Positions 16,457-24,980 of a stretch of 64,000 nt of DNA are shown piece by piece. Each line of letters opens with the position of its first letter. Position 1 is the first letter of the stretch. The notes under the pieces are model-generated. The model did no database searches and was not told the origin of the DNA. It worked only from the letters and a program-made list of their open reading frames with translations. Both the position numbers and the translations under genes were made by a program. Origin of the DNA: Massilia sp. UMI-21 (GTDB lineage Bacteria; Pseudomonadota; Gammaproteobacteria; Burkholderiales; Burkholderiaceae_D); contig CP063848.1 in the NCBI GenBank assembly GCA_015277795.1, positions 4,588,001-4,652,000 on the forward strand, in the 5' to 3' direction.

Positions 16457-19400
16457 TCAACCGCCCGGAATCCCCACCTGCGAGCCGATCAGCTGGATCT
16501 GGTCCGGGTCCGGGGCGCCGCCGCTGAACATCGCCACCAGCGTCAGTTCACCGGCATCGATGCTGGTGTTCATGTTCAGGTTGTCGACATACAGCAGGGC
16601 TGCGCCGCCGCTCCCGTTCTTCGCCAGGATGAGCAGGCTTTCGACGGGTGACGCATTGCTCAGCTCGATCGCGCCGTTGAGTGTCGCCAGCGTCTGGGTC
16701 AGGCCATAGCCGTACAGCGCGCTGGTGATGGCGCCCTGCACGACGATCTCGACCGCCTCGTCATGGGCATCGACCGCCACCTTCGGCCAGGCGCTGCCTG
16801 GAGGGCTCGCCTGCGCGGCACTGTTGTCGGCCCAGCGGATACCGTCCCATCCGTCGCGCTCGATGCGCGCCGCCGCGTCACCGGAGAACAGGATGGTATC
16901 GCCGGCGCCGAAGCCCAGGATGAGATCCTGCGCGGTGCTTTGCAGCACCCGGTACTCGATGCCCAGGTCGACGCCCGCCGCGAAAACGGCATCCTGCCCG
17001 CCGCCGGTTGCAATCGTGGACGACAGATGCGGGCCGTAATAGGCGCCACTGAACTGCATGTTGTCCGCGCTGTTCATTTCCGGCGTGATGAAGCTCAACG
17101 CGAAGCCTTCCTGGGAAAACGCACCGTCGACGCCGCCGGCGAACAGCATCTGTCCCGCTTTCAGGTAACCGTCGCGGGTCGCGAACGTCAGGTCCTGCCA
17201 GCTCATCGCATACATGCCGGCCTTGATGGCGGCGCCGAAACGCAGCATTCCATCTGTCGGAATGCCGAACGCGAACCCGCTGGTATGCGCCGGGTCGGCC
17301 AGCCCCGTTACCAGGTTCACCAGGCTGAGACCGCTCTTGTCGAGGAAGCCTGCTTCGCTCGGATCGATGGTGGAACGCTTGATCGAACCGTCCTGGGCAT
17401 TCAGGAACAAGGCGCCGGGATTGCCGGCAAGGGAATAACCGACGGACGCCAGGTTCGACGGCTGCAACGCCTGCGGGGCGTTCGCATCCACCTTGAACGA
17501 CAGGGTCGCAGCCGCGCTTTCGTTGCCGGCCTGGTCGACCGCGCGCACTTCGACCGACTTGTCGCCGTCACCGGCAGCAGTGAAAACGGCGCGGCCGTTC
17601 TGGTCGGTAGTGCCCATTTGCCACGCGTCCTGTGGGCCGAAGCGGTATTCGAACGTGGAACCCGACGTCAAGCCGCTGACCTGGACGTCGCCGATCGCCG
17701 TGATCAGGTCGTCGGGGATGCCGGTATCGCTCACCAGTGCGAGCGTCGGCGCGGCCGGCGCCTTGGTGTCCAGCGTGAAGCTGAAGCGGATGGCGTCGCT
17801 GACGTTGCCGGCATGGTCGATCTGACGCACGTAGAACGCGTTCGCGCCTTCCTGCGCGACCGGCTTGTCGCCAGTCCAGTCACCCAGGCCGTCCACGCTG
17901 AACTGGACGGTGGCGCCCTCTTCCGGGATGACCGTATAGGCCCCGACATTGGTCACCCCATCCATGTCCTCCAATGGCGGGCGTCCGCTGTCCACATCGA
18001 GCACGACAAGCGGTGCCGTGGGAATCATGTCATCCACGAGCGCGTCCAGCGCGCCCATGTCGAAGCCTTGCAGGCCGTCGAGCAGCGCCCACTCCTGCGC
18101 GGACAGCGTATCGGCCAGCACCACCGACTGCGCGCCCGCCAGCAGGGCCTCGATTCCGTCCACGAACACGCGCTGGTCCGGCGCGCCGGTGAAGATGCCG
18201 GCCTTGGTGTCGACGATGCCATAGGCGGCGATCTTGCCCTCGCCAAAGCTCGGGGCCGCGAAGGCGATGTCCGCGGCGCTGCCCAGCAGGCGCACGCTGC
18301 CGGCGTAGTCGCTGGCGTCGACCAGGCGGATATCCGACGGGTGCGACACGCTGTCGAAACCGGCGCGCGCGATGGTGTCGGCGGTCAGGTCGACGGTGAC
18401 GGCGTCGGTGGCGGTGCCGGCAACGCTCAGGGTGAACCCGCTTCCGCCCAGCACGAACGCCGGCTTCGGTGCTTCGGCGCTGATCGTGAAGCTCAGCGCA
18501 TCGGAGGCCTGGCCGACATTGCCGGCAGCGTCGCGCTGGCGCACCAGCACGGTGCGATTCTCATGGCCCATGGCCGACAGGTCGAGCTCGGCCTGGCCGC
18601 TGCCATCGTTCACGGCGCCGAAGGTCCAGGTGGCGCCGTCGTCGAGACTGTATTCCCAACCGATGCCGCCGGCAGGTTCCAGGCCCGTGATCGCAAGCCG
18701 GGCGACGCTGGTGATGCCGTCGGTCGGGCTGGCGCCGTCGTCCTCGACAAGGGCGATGCGCGGCGTTCCCGCCGGCGCCTGGGTATCGAGCACGACCTGC
18801 ACGCGGTGGGTCTCGCTGACATTGCCTGCCACATCGGTCTGGCGCACCGTGAAACTGTTGGCGCCTTCGTGCAGGACCGGCTTTTCGGCAGTCCAGGCCG
18901 GCAGCGTGGCAGGCGGGAAAGTCGGCACAGGCATCGGTATCAGCAGGCCGGAAACGGGATCGAGCACCATGATGAAGCCCGGCATGGCCGGTGCGGCATC
19001 GGCCAGGTACTCGACCTTGGCGCCGGCCTCGATACCGCCCAGCGTAAACGACGGCACATTGGTGATGTCGTTGCCTGCGCCAAGCAGGGGATCGGCCTGC
19101 ATGGTGTCGAACATGACGTAGGGCGTGGCGACGTGGCTGTCGTACACGATCGCGGTGCTGGTCGTCGCGACCGGCGCACCGCCGGCCTCGACGACACGCA
19201 GCGAAACCACGGTCTGCAGGTCGTCGTGGCTCACGCTGGAGACACTCGCACTCGAGCCCGCATCCGGCGAGCTCACCGACCTGGGCAGGATCGTCCCGCC
19301 GACCGGCGCGCCTGCGCCCAGGTCCAGGCCCTTGATGGTGACGAAACGTCCGCTCGCCGACATTTCCAGGCCATCCCTGTGCCAGTTCTGGCCATCGGTA

Positions 19401-20395
19401 CTGTATTCGAACTGCTGGCCGCTCGCCAGCGCCCGCGAGTAGCTGAAACTGACGTCGGCGATGCGCACGTTGGTGACGTGGTCGGCCGGATTGGCGTCGC
19501 CGATGTCATGGGCGACGCTCTCGAAGGACAGCGACAAGGCTGGCAAGGTCGGCGTCGGAACGACCGCGACCGGGGGCTCGGGCGGGTAGACCACGTCGAC
19601 CGCGGCCGGCAGGCCGCCCTCGGCCAGCGCCGCCACCACGTCCTTCAGCGTCGCCTCCGCCGGCATCACCTTCAGCACCTTGTCCATGCCGCCGCCGCGC
19701 AGCAGCGATTCCAGCGTGACCGGATCGCCCGCCGCCGCCTTGGCGGTGTCCGCCAGGGCCTGGGCCAGCGCGACCGGATCGCCCTTGCCGCGCGCGGTGT
19801 CGAACAGGCCGAGCAGGGTGGAACCGGTGGCGATCGCCTCGACCACCTGCGGGTTCCTGGTGGCGGTGTCGGCAAACGAGACGGCGGCCTTGACCAGCGC
19901 GTCCAGGTCGTCCTGGGTGGCGCCCGGCGTCACGGCGCGCACCAGCACCCGGGCCGCCTCGATCGAGGCATAACCGCTGTACTGGGTACTGCCGGCTTCG
20001 ACTGTGGCAGTGAAGAGGTCGGCTGCCTTCTGGCGCATGTCGGACAGCGTGTAATCGCTGCCCCGGGCGCCTTTCAGGATCTCCAGGGAGACATCGGCCA
20101 GCGACGCGCGCCCGCTTTCGACCGCCTCCGTCCAGAACGCCAGTCCCGCGGCGTCGGGTGCGCGGTTGAAGAGCTGCTCATAGATCTGGGTGATGCGGGA
20201 AACCGCGCTGTTGGTGCTGAAGCGCACCTGCGCTTCTTCCGAGGTGGCGAAGGACGCCGTGATCCCGGCGAGGTCACCCTCGAAGCGAGCAGTCTGCTCG
20301 GTCCAGAATGCCAGGCCTGCCGGATCGGCCGGACGGCCATAGAACGCGAGATAAAGGGAATTAACGACGGAGACGTATTCTTTAGGGGTGCTCAT
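16457..20395 (-). CDS. Large DUF4214 and Ig-like repeat protein, probable secreted surface protein
   Basis: The 1312-residue protein has no Sec signal peptide. Residues about 8-165 hold two DUF4214 units (LYLAFYGRPADPAGLAFW and IYEQLFNRAPDAAGLAFW). From about 285 to 1000 come several bacterial Ig-like repeats ending in phrases such as VRQTDVAGNVSETH, VRQRDAAGNVGQAS, VRQIDHAGNVSDAI and VRAVDQAGNESAAA, mixed with linker domains. The last 300 residues have a beta-rich, RTX-C-terminus-like stretch (LILGFGAGDTILFSG). Cys is almost absent, as usual for exported surface proteins. The type I secretion operon at 23624-28141 is the obvious candidate exporter (inference). Its DUF4214 module is paralogous to those at 22872 and 32273. 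Confidence 0.82.
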   Translation of the reverse strand: MSTPKEYVSVVNSLYLAFYGRPADPAGLAFWTEQTARFEGDLAGITASFATSEEAQVRFSTNSAVSRITQIYEQLFNRAPDAAGLAFWTEAVESGRASLADVSLEILKGARGSDYTLSDMRQKAADLFTATVEAGSTQYSGYASIEAARVLVRAVTPGATQDDLDALVKAAVSFADTATRNPQVVEAIATGSTLLGLFDTARGKGDPVALAQALADTAKAAAGDPVTLESLLRGGGMDKVLKVMPAEATLKDVVAALAEGGLPAAVDVVYPPEPPVAVVPTPTLPALSLSFESVAHDIGDANPADHVTNVRIADVSFSYSRALASGQQFEYSTDGQNWHRDGLEMSASGRFVTIKGLDLGAGAPVGGTILPRSVSSPDAGSSASVSSVSHDDLQTVVSLRVVEAGGAPVATTSTAIVYDSHVATPYVMFDTMQADPLLGAGNDITNVPSFTLGGIEAGAKVEYLADAAPAMPGFIMVLDPVSGLLIPMPVPTFPPATLPAWTAEKPVLHEGANSFTVRQTDVAGNVSETHRVQVVLDTQAPAGTPRIALVEDDGASPTDGITSVARLAITGLEPAGGIGWEYSLDDGATWTFGAVNDGSGQAELDLSAMGHENRTVLVRQRDAAGNVGQASDALSFTISAEAPKPAFVLGGSGFTLSVAGTATDAVTVDLTADTIARAGFDSVSHPSDIRLVDASDYAGSVRLLGSAADIAFAAPSFGEGKIAAYGIVDTKAGIFTGAPDQRVFVDGIEALLAGAQSVVLADTLSAQEWALLDGLQGFDMGALDALVDDMIPTAPLVVLDVDSGRPPLEDMDGVTNVGAYTVIPEEGATVQFSVDGLGDWTGDKPVAQEGANAFYVRQIDHAGNVSDAIRFSFTLDTKAPAAPTLALVSDTGIPDDLITAIGDVQVSGLTSGSTFEYRFGPQDAWQMGTTDQNGRAVFTAAGDGDKSVEVRAVDQAGNESAAATLSFKVDANAPQALQPSNLASVGYSLAGNPGALFLNAQDGSIKRSTIDPSEAGFLDKSGLSLVNLVTGLADPAHTSGFAFGIPTDGMLRFGAAIKAGMYAMSWQDLTFATRDGYLKAGQMLFAGGVDGAFSQEGFALSFITPEMNSADNMQFSGAYYGPHLSSTIATGGGQDAVFAAGVDLGIEYRVLQSTAQDLILGFGAGDTILFSGDAAARIERDGWDGIRWADNSAAQASPPGSAWPKVAVDAHDEAVEIVVQGAITSALYGYGLTQTLATLNGAIELSNASPVESLLILAKNGSGGAALLYVDNLNMNTSIDAGELTLVAMFSGGAPDPDQIQLIGSQVGIPGG

Positions 20396-20442
20396 GGTCT
20401 ACTCGAAGGGGAAGGGATCACGGAATATTGCCGTGTGGCACG

Positions 20443-20472
20443 AGTATAGAAACCCCGATCGAGCAAACTCAA
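20443..20472 (-). promoter_or_regulatory. Sigma-70-like promoter of the large DUF4214 gene
   Basis: Read on the minus strand, TTGAGT (20472-20467) and TATACT (20448-20443) are 18 bases apart, 48 bases upstream of the ATG at 20395. The surrounding DNA is strikingly AT-rich compared with the genome. Confidence 0.5.
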
Positions 20473-20497
20473 GAACTTAAAATTAATTTTGAAAATT

Positions 20498-20515
20498 TGT
20501 AGGTTTTTTCCTACA
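20498..20515. promoter_or_regulatory. Inverted repeat, possible operator of the large DUF4214 gene
   Basis: TGTAGG-TTTTTT-CCTACA is a perfect 6-base inverted repeat with a six-base spacer, with further AAAA/TTTT symmetry outside. It is centred about 70 bases upstream of the predicted transcription start and does not match the Crp pattern. Confidence 0.35.
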
Positions 20516-20632
20516 TTTTGTATATTAAATACAATAGAAAGGTATTTACACCAGGTTAAATGGGCTTCTTTTGAACGGTGGCCGAATATTATTCATATTG
20601 AAATGATGGCAATCCGGCCACACTGCCCTGGC

Positions 20633-21754
20633 TTACGAGTGTGTCGCGCTGAGGGTGGTGCGGCCCGCGCCATAATTGCGCCGCATCCGCAGGAACGGTT
20701 CCTCGATGATGTGGTAGCTCAGCGTCGCCAGCGCCCAGGTGGCGCCATAGGCCACCGCCAGCATGATGAGCCCGTCCAGCCACGGGGTGCCGGTCGGCGC
20801 GACCAGCTTGAAGCCGGCCGCGAAGACGTGCAGCAGGCCCATGTGCAGCAGGTAGAACGAGAAGCTGATCTTGCCGCCCTGCCCCAGCACGCGCTCGAGC
20901 ATGCCGGGCAGGCGCGGCCCGAACGAGACCCAGGCCAGGATCAACGCGGCCCAGCCGGCGCTCTCCAGCAGCGACCACCAGATCCAGAACGTGGTGCGCG
21001 GCGTGGCGCCGAACGGGGCGACGCGGTGCATCAGGGCGGTATCCCACGCTACCAGCGCCACGCTTGCCACCAGCAGCAAGGGCGCCCAGCGCTCCAGTCC
21101 GGCGCGCCAGCGGGCATGCAGCATGGCCGCCGCCATGCCGATCAGGAACTGGTCGAAGCGGCCGACCCAGGTGCTGAAGTACATCAGCGTGCTGTTGTCG
21201 TTGACCGTATAGGCCGCGACCTTGAAGAAGGCCATCAGCACCAGCCAGCCGCCCAGGTAGGCGATGCCGCGCTCGAGCGTGAAGCGCGCCAGGAAGGGGA
21301 ACACCAGGTAGAACAGGAATTCCAGCGAGATGGTCCAGGCGGCGCCGGTGATCACCGTGCCGGAAGTCGGCGCCAGGCCCAGGTTCGAGGCGAACAGGTA
21401 GAGCAGGTCCTGGGGCACGAACTTGTCGCGGCCGATCGAGGTCGCGACCAGGAAGATGACCAGGTAGAGCGGCACGATGCGCAGCACGCGGTTGCGCAGG
21501 AAGTCGCGGTAGACGATCTCGCGCCCGGCACCATGCTGGTGCAGGGCAATCTGCATGAACAGAAAGCCCGACAGCGTGAAGAACAGGCCGACCCCGGTGT
21601 GCCCTTCCGTGATCAGGGCCGTCCACGGGCCGTCGAGCCGCATGCCGCCGTTGCCTGCGTATTCGAGATAGAAATGGAACAGGAAAACCAGGGTGGCGGC
21701 GAGCCAGCGCAGCTGGTCGAGCCGGGGGTTGTACTGGATGTTCAGCGAGTGCAT
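20633..21754 (-). CDS. Acyltransferase family 3 membrane protein (OafA/YrhL type)
   Basis: The 373-residue integral membrane protein has about ten helices and starts with LDQLRWLAATLVFLFHFYLEY, the family's first-helix region, although the usual R-x-x-A-x-x-x-V-x-x-x-H is partly altered. Proteins of this family O-acetylate or otherwise acylate cell-surface polysaccharides using cytoplasmic acyl-CoA. There is no C-terminal SGNH domain, so it is the short form. It stands alone between the large DUF4214 gene and the divergent trhO gene. The substrate could be the polysaccharide made by the 42-59 kb cluster, but that is a guess. Confidence 0.82.
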   Translation of the reverse strand: MHSLNIQYNPRLDQLRWLAATLVFLFHFYLEYAGNGGMRLDGPWTALITEGHTGVGLFFTLSGFLFMQIALHQHGAGREIVYRDFLRNRVLRIVPLYLVIFLVATSIGRDKFVPQDLLYLFASNLGLAPTSGTVITGAAWTISLEFLFYLVFPFLARFTLERGIAYLGGWLVLMAFFKVAAYTVNDNSTLMYFSTWVGRFDQFLIGMAAAMLHARWRAGLERWAPLLLVASVALVAWDTALMHRVAPFGATPRTTFWIWWSLLESAGWAALILAWVSFGPRLPGMLERVLGQGGKISFSFYLLHMGLLHVFAAGFKLVAPTGTPWLDGLIMLAVAYGATWALATLSYHIIEEPFLRMRRNYGAGRTTLSATHS

Positions 21755-21913
21755 GGTGGGTCCGGCCTGCCGTGACGGCCGGCCTGTTGTTGAGTCCGGC
21801 TATTCTAATGCCGTTCATGCAAAATGCGGCCGATTTCCCCGGCCGGCCGCCGCATCCGCCACCAGCTGACTTATAATAGTCGGCTGTCTTCACCGCCCTA
21901 CGTTCCCGCAGCC

Positions 21914-22798
21914 ATGCACGTCAATATCGCCGCCTACAAATTCGTCACCCTCGACAACCTGGAGGACCTGCGTCCCGCTTACCAGGCCATGTGCAACGAA
22001 CTCGGCCTGAAAGGCACCGTCCTGTTGACGCCGGAAGGCATCAATATGTTCGTGTCCGGCCCGCGCGAGCAGATCGACCGGTACCTGGCCTGGGTGCGCA
22101 GCGACGCGCGCCTGGCGGACCTGGAGTGGAAAGAAAGCCTGTCGCTCGAACAGTCGCACAAGCGCATGCTGGTGAAGATCAAGAAAGAAATCATCACCAT
22201 GCGCATGCCGCTCATCAAGCCGGAACTCGGCCGCGCGCCGTCGGTGGACCCGAAGACGCTCAAGCGCTGGCTGGATGCGGGCCACGACGACGATGGCGTG
22301 CCGGTGGTGATGATGGAAACCCGCAATGCCTTCGAAGTGGACGTCGGCACCTTCGAGAACACGCTCGACTACCGCATCGACAAGTTCACCGAATTTCCCG
22401 AAGTGGCCGCCCGGCACAAGGATGAGCTGGCCGGCAAGACCGTGGTGACCTTCTGCACCGGCGGCATCCGCTGCGAAAAAGCGGCGATCCACATGAAGGA
22501 AATCGGCTACGACCGCGTCTACCAGCTCGAAGGCGGCATCCTGAAGTATTTCGAGGAAGTCGGCGGCGAGCACTACCAGGGTGACTGCTTCGTGTTCGAC
22601 TACCGCACCGCGCTCAACCCGAAGCTCGAGCCGACCGAAACCGCGCAGTGCTTCGCCTGCCGCGCGGTGGTGACGCCGCGCCAGCAACTCTCGCCCGACT
22701 ACGTGGTGGGCGTGTCCTGCCCGCACTGCGCTCCTGGGCTGCACGCGCAAGGCGCAGCGGGGACGGCCGCCGCACAGGGTGCGGCCGACCCAATCTGA
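21914..22798 (+). CDS. trhO: tRNA uridine(34) hydroxylase, rhodanese family
   Basis: TrhO (YceA) makes 5-hydroxyuridine at tRNA position 34 using oxygen. The ATG at 21914 ([11 protein letters not shown]) is used, giving 294 residues; upstream in-frame codons cross a non-coding leader. The N-terminal acylphosphatase-like domain covers residues 1-95. A rhodanese domain follows with the active-site loop [15 protein letters not shown]-terminal Cys-rich tail ([13 protein letters not shown] then VSCPHC) looks like a zinc-binding knuckle. It is divergent from the acyltransferase and convergent with the small DUF4214 gene, with no evident functional link to either. Confidence 0.88.
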   Translation: MHVNIAAYKFVTLDNLEDLRPAYQAMCNELGLKGTVLLTPEGINMFVSGPREQIDRYLAWVRSDARLADLEWKESLSLEQSHKRMLVKIKKEIITMRMPLIKPELGRAPSVDPKTLKRWLDAGHDDDGVPVVMMETRNAFEVDVGTFENTLDYRIDKFTEFPEVAARHKDELAGKTVVTFCTGGIRCEKAAIHMKEIGYDRVYQLEGGILKYFEEVGGEHYQGDCFVFDYRTALNPKLEPTETAQCFACRAVVTPRQQLSPDYVVGVSCPHCAPGLHAQGAAGTAAAQGAADPI

Positions 22799-22844
22799 AA
22801 TTTTCTTTCAACGCGGCACTGCGTTTGAAATACTATTTCAGTGT

Positions 22845-22865
22845 GCGTGGACGCCAGGTCCACGC
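22845..22865. terminator. Hairpin between convergent trhO and small DUF4214 gene
   Basis: GCGTGGAC and GTCCACGC form an 8-base stem with a five-base loop, seven bases past the end of the DUF4214 gene (22872) and 47 past trhO. It may serve both strands. There is no clear T-run. Confidence 0.4.
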
Positions 22866-22871
22866 GTGTTC

Positions 22872-23450
22872 TCACATGAAGAAGCCGGTATCCTCGAAGC
22901 CGGTCGTGCCGCCACCGACGATGCGCGCGATCACGCTGTCGATCACGCCAGGGTCCATGGCCATCGCGGCCGACTGCAGGTCCTTGATGCCGGCGATCCA
23001 GTCCACCGCAATCTTGTTCGCTGCCATACCCGAGTAGGCCGTCTGTTCGGTCGGCAGATCCAGGTGGGCGGTGAACTCGGTGGCTGCCGACACTTTCGCG
23101 TTATAGGCAAACAGGTCGGAGCCCTGGGCGCCGGCGGCAATCTGGGTCACCATGTTGTCGACGGTGATCTGATTGTTGTTGAGCAGGTTGGCCCAGTAAT
23201 CGACACCCGCCGTCTCCGCCTGACGACCGAACAGGTTGTCATAGACTTCGGCGACCTTGGCACGGGTGTCCATGCCGGCATAGGTATCGATGTATTCCTG
23301 CGAGACCGAAAACTGGCGCGACAGCTCTTGCAGGGCATTGGGATTGCTTGCCAGCTGGGTGGTCCAGTACGTCAGTCCTGCGGCGTCAGCCGGGCGGCTG
23401 AAGTAGGAAATATACAGTTTTTGCACCGCGGTGGTGTTTGCATCTGCCAT
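22872..23450 (-). CDS. Small stand-alone DUF4214 protein
   Basis: The start is the ATG at 23450, preceded by GGAGGT five bases away; a nearby ATG at 23462 lies inside that ribosome site. The 192-residue product is essentially one DUF4214 module pair (KLYISYFSRPADAAGLTYW and VYDNLFGRQAETAGVDYW) with no signal peptide, no Cys, and a short acidic-then-hydrophobic C-terminus (EDTGFFM). Such endings are compatible with type I secretion signals. It lies just downstream of the secretion operon and matches the N-terminal modules of the proteins at 16457 and 32273. It may be a secreted partner or anchoring subunit, but its role is unknown. Confidence 0.8.
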   Translation of the reverse strand: MADANTTAVQKLYISYFSRPADAAGLTYWTTQLASNPNALQELSRQFSVSQEYIDTYAGMDTRAKVAEVYDNLFGRQAETAGVDYWANLLNNNQITVDNMVTQIAAGAQGSDLFAYNAKVSAATEFTAHLDLPTEQTAYSGMAANKIAVDWIAGIKDLQSAAMAMDPGVIDSVIARIVGGGTTGFEDTGFFM

Positions 23451-23589
23451 GTCGACCTCCATTTAGATTGGTAAATCGATATTAGCCCAATCGAAAAAAA
23501 CAGGTCGCAAAATACTGAAGAGTGTGCGATTTGATTACATTTAGAATCAATTTCCTGAAAGATAGAATATCTTGACAGACGATGAAGGC

Positions 23590-23619
23590 AGGAAAGTTTC
23601 GCCGAGACGAAACTTTCCT
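23590..23619. terminator. Perfect 12-bp hairpin closing the type I secretion operon
   Basis: AGGAAAGTTTCG and CGAAACTTTCCT form a perfect 12-base stem with a six-base loop, five bases beyond the stop of the TolC-type gene at 23624. It separates that operon from the small DUF4214 gene. Confidence 0.6.
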
Positions 23620-23623
23620 GGAC

Positions 23624-24979
23624 TCATCGGAAGTATGCGGCGATCTCGCGCACCGAATCGGATTGCAGGGTGCCGGCCGCGGCGCGCAGGCGCATCAGTC
23701 CCACGAGGTAGGAATAGCGCGCCTGGGCCAGATCGCGCTGGCTGGTGAACAGTTGCTGCTGAGCGTTGAGAAGGTCGAGGTTGATGCGCACGCCGCCCTT
23801 GATGGATTGCTCTGTGGCAGTCATCAAGAGCTTCCCGGATTCGGTCGCCTTGATCAGCGCGTCGATTTTTCTTGAACTGCTCATTACCAGGCTGTGGGCT
23901 TTTCGCAACTCGACCAGGATCTGGTTGGTGCGCGCATCGAGTTCGGCCTGGGCGCGCCCATACAGCGCCGCTGCCTGACGCGTGGTGGCGTTGACTGCCC
24001 CGCCCTGGTAGATCGGGATGTTCACCTGAACGCCGAGCTGGCGGTTGGTTTGCTGTTGGCCGCGGTTGGTCAGCGTCTCGTTGTCGCTCTTGCTGTACAC
24101 GCCGACGAAGTCCACGCGCGGATAATGTCCGGCCCGGTTACGGCTGATGTCCAGGCGCGCGTTTTCCACTGCCAGCCGGCTTGCCGCCAGCGTATTGTTG
24201 TGGGCAAGCGCCAGCTTGCTCCAGTCCTCGAAAGACACCGGATCGATCGGCACAGGGCGGAAACCGTCGCCCAGGCGGTCGAGCTCGCCCGGATCCATGC
24301 CGATCACCCCTTCCAGCGTGTTGCGGGCCGCGACGACGTTGTCCTGCGACTCGATGAGCTGCGCTTCGGCAAGCTCGAGCCGCGCCTGGGTTTCCAGCAT
24401 GTCGGTCTTGGTGCCCTCGCCCTTTTCGAACAAACGCTGGTTGACCTTCTGCATTTCCAGGTGGGCGTCGCGCTGGACGCGGGCCAGCGCCAGCTGGTCC
24501 TGGGCGAACAGCACGTCCAGGTAGGCGCTGACGACGCGCACCGACACCTCATCGATACCGGCCTCGTAGGCCTCTTCGCTTTGCGCCGACTGCACCTTGC
24601 CCTGGCGGTAGCGCGCGATGGCTTCCATATTGAACAGCGGCTGGCGCAGCTGGACCACGGCCGAACGGCTGGTATAGCGCGGATGCTCGGTGGTCGGCAG
24701 CACACCGAACTGCAGGTACTCCTGGTCCGCCACGTTCTTGCCATAAGAATAGCTGCCTGAGACCTGCGGCAGCAGGTAGGAACGTCCGATGATGCGATTT
24801 TCCTTGCCCGACTCGTTCTCGTAGAAACGCATACGGAAGGTCGGGTCGTTCTTGATGGCGGCCTCGTAGGCCTGGGTCAGCGACACGGCGCCGGCGCCGC
24901 CGGCAGTCGCCGCCAGCAGCACGCCGAGCACGCCGGCGCGCAGCGCCAGGCCACGCTTGCGATTCGGTGAGGTCCGCAT
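23624..24979 (-). CDS. TolC-family outer membrane channel of type I secretion system
   Basis: The 451-residue protein has a Sec signal peptide (residues about 10-34, ending AGGAGA) and the usual two outer-membrane-efflux repeats with long coiled-coil helices. It starts SLTQAYEAAIKNDPTFRMRFYENE, the TolC opening, and has the repeat phrase SRLAVENARLDISRNRAGHYPRVD at mid-length. It forms the trimeric outer-membrane exit duct for the ATPase and adaptor encoded immediately upstream. The gap to the adaptor stop is a single base, so all three genes are one operon. Confidence 0.9.
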   Translation of the reverse strand: MRTSPNRKRGLALRAGVLGVLLAATAGGAGAVSLTQAYEAAIKNDPTFRMRFYENESGKENRIIGRSYLLPQVSGSYSYGKNVADQEYLQFGVLPTTEHPRYTSRSAVVQLRQPLFNMEAIARYRQGKVQSAQSEEAYEAGIDEVSVRVVSAYLDVLFAQDQLALARVQRDAHLEMQKVNQRLFEKGEGTKTDMLETQARLELAEAQLIESQDNVVAARNTLEGVIGMDPGELDRLGDGFRPVPIDPVSFEDWSKLALAHNNTLAASRLAVENARLDISRNRAGHYPRVDFVGVYSKSDNETLTNRGQQQTNRQLGVQVNIPIYQGGAVNATTRQAAALYGRAQAELDARTNQILVELRKAHSLVMSSSRKIDALIKATESGKLLMTATEQSIKGGVRINLDLLNAQQQLFTSQRDLAQARYSYLVGLMRLRAAAGTLQSDSVREIAAYFR

Positions 24980-24980
24980 C

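Noticed and set aside
12804..16709. Plus-strand 1301-codon ORF opposite dnaE
   Set aside because: A mirror of codon bias in dnaE; the translation is His/Asp/Arg-rich with no domain.
16763..20449. Plus-strand 1228-codon ORF opposite the large DUF4214 gene
   Set aside because: Antisense shadow; low-complexity product without recognisable motifs.
22900..23600. Crp-type site before the small DUF4214 gene
   Set aside because: The closest match (TGTAA...CACA) has the wrong spacing and too many mismatches.
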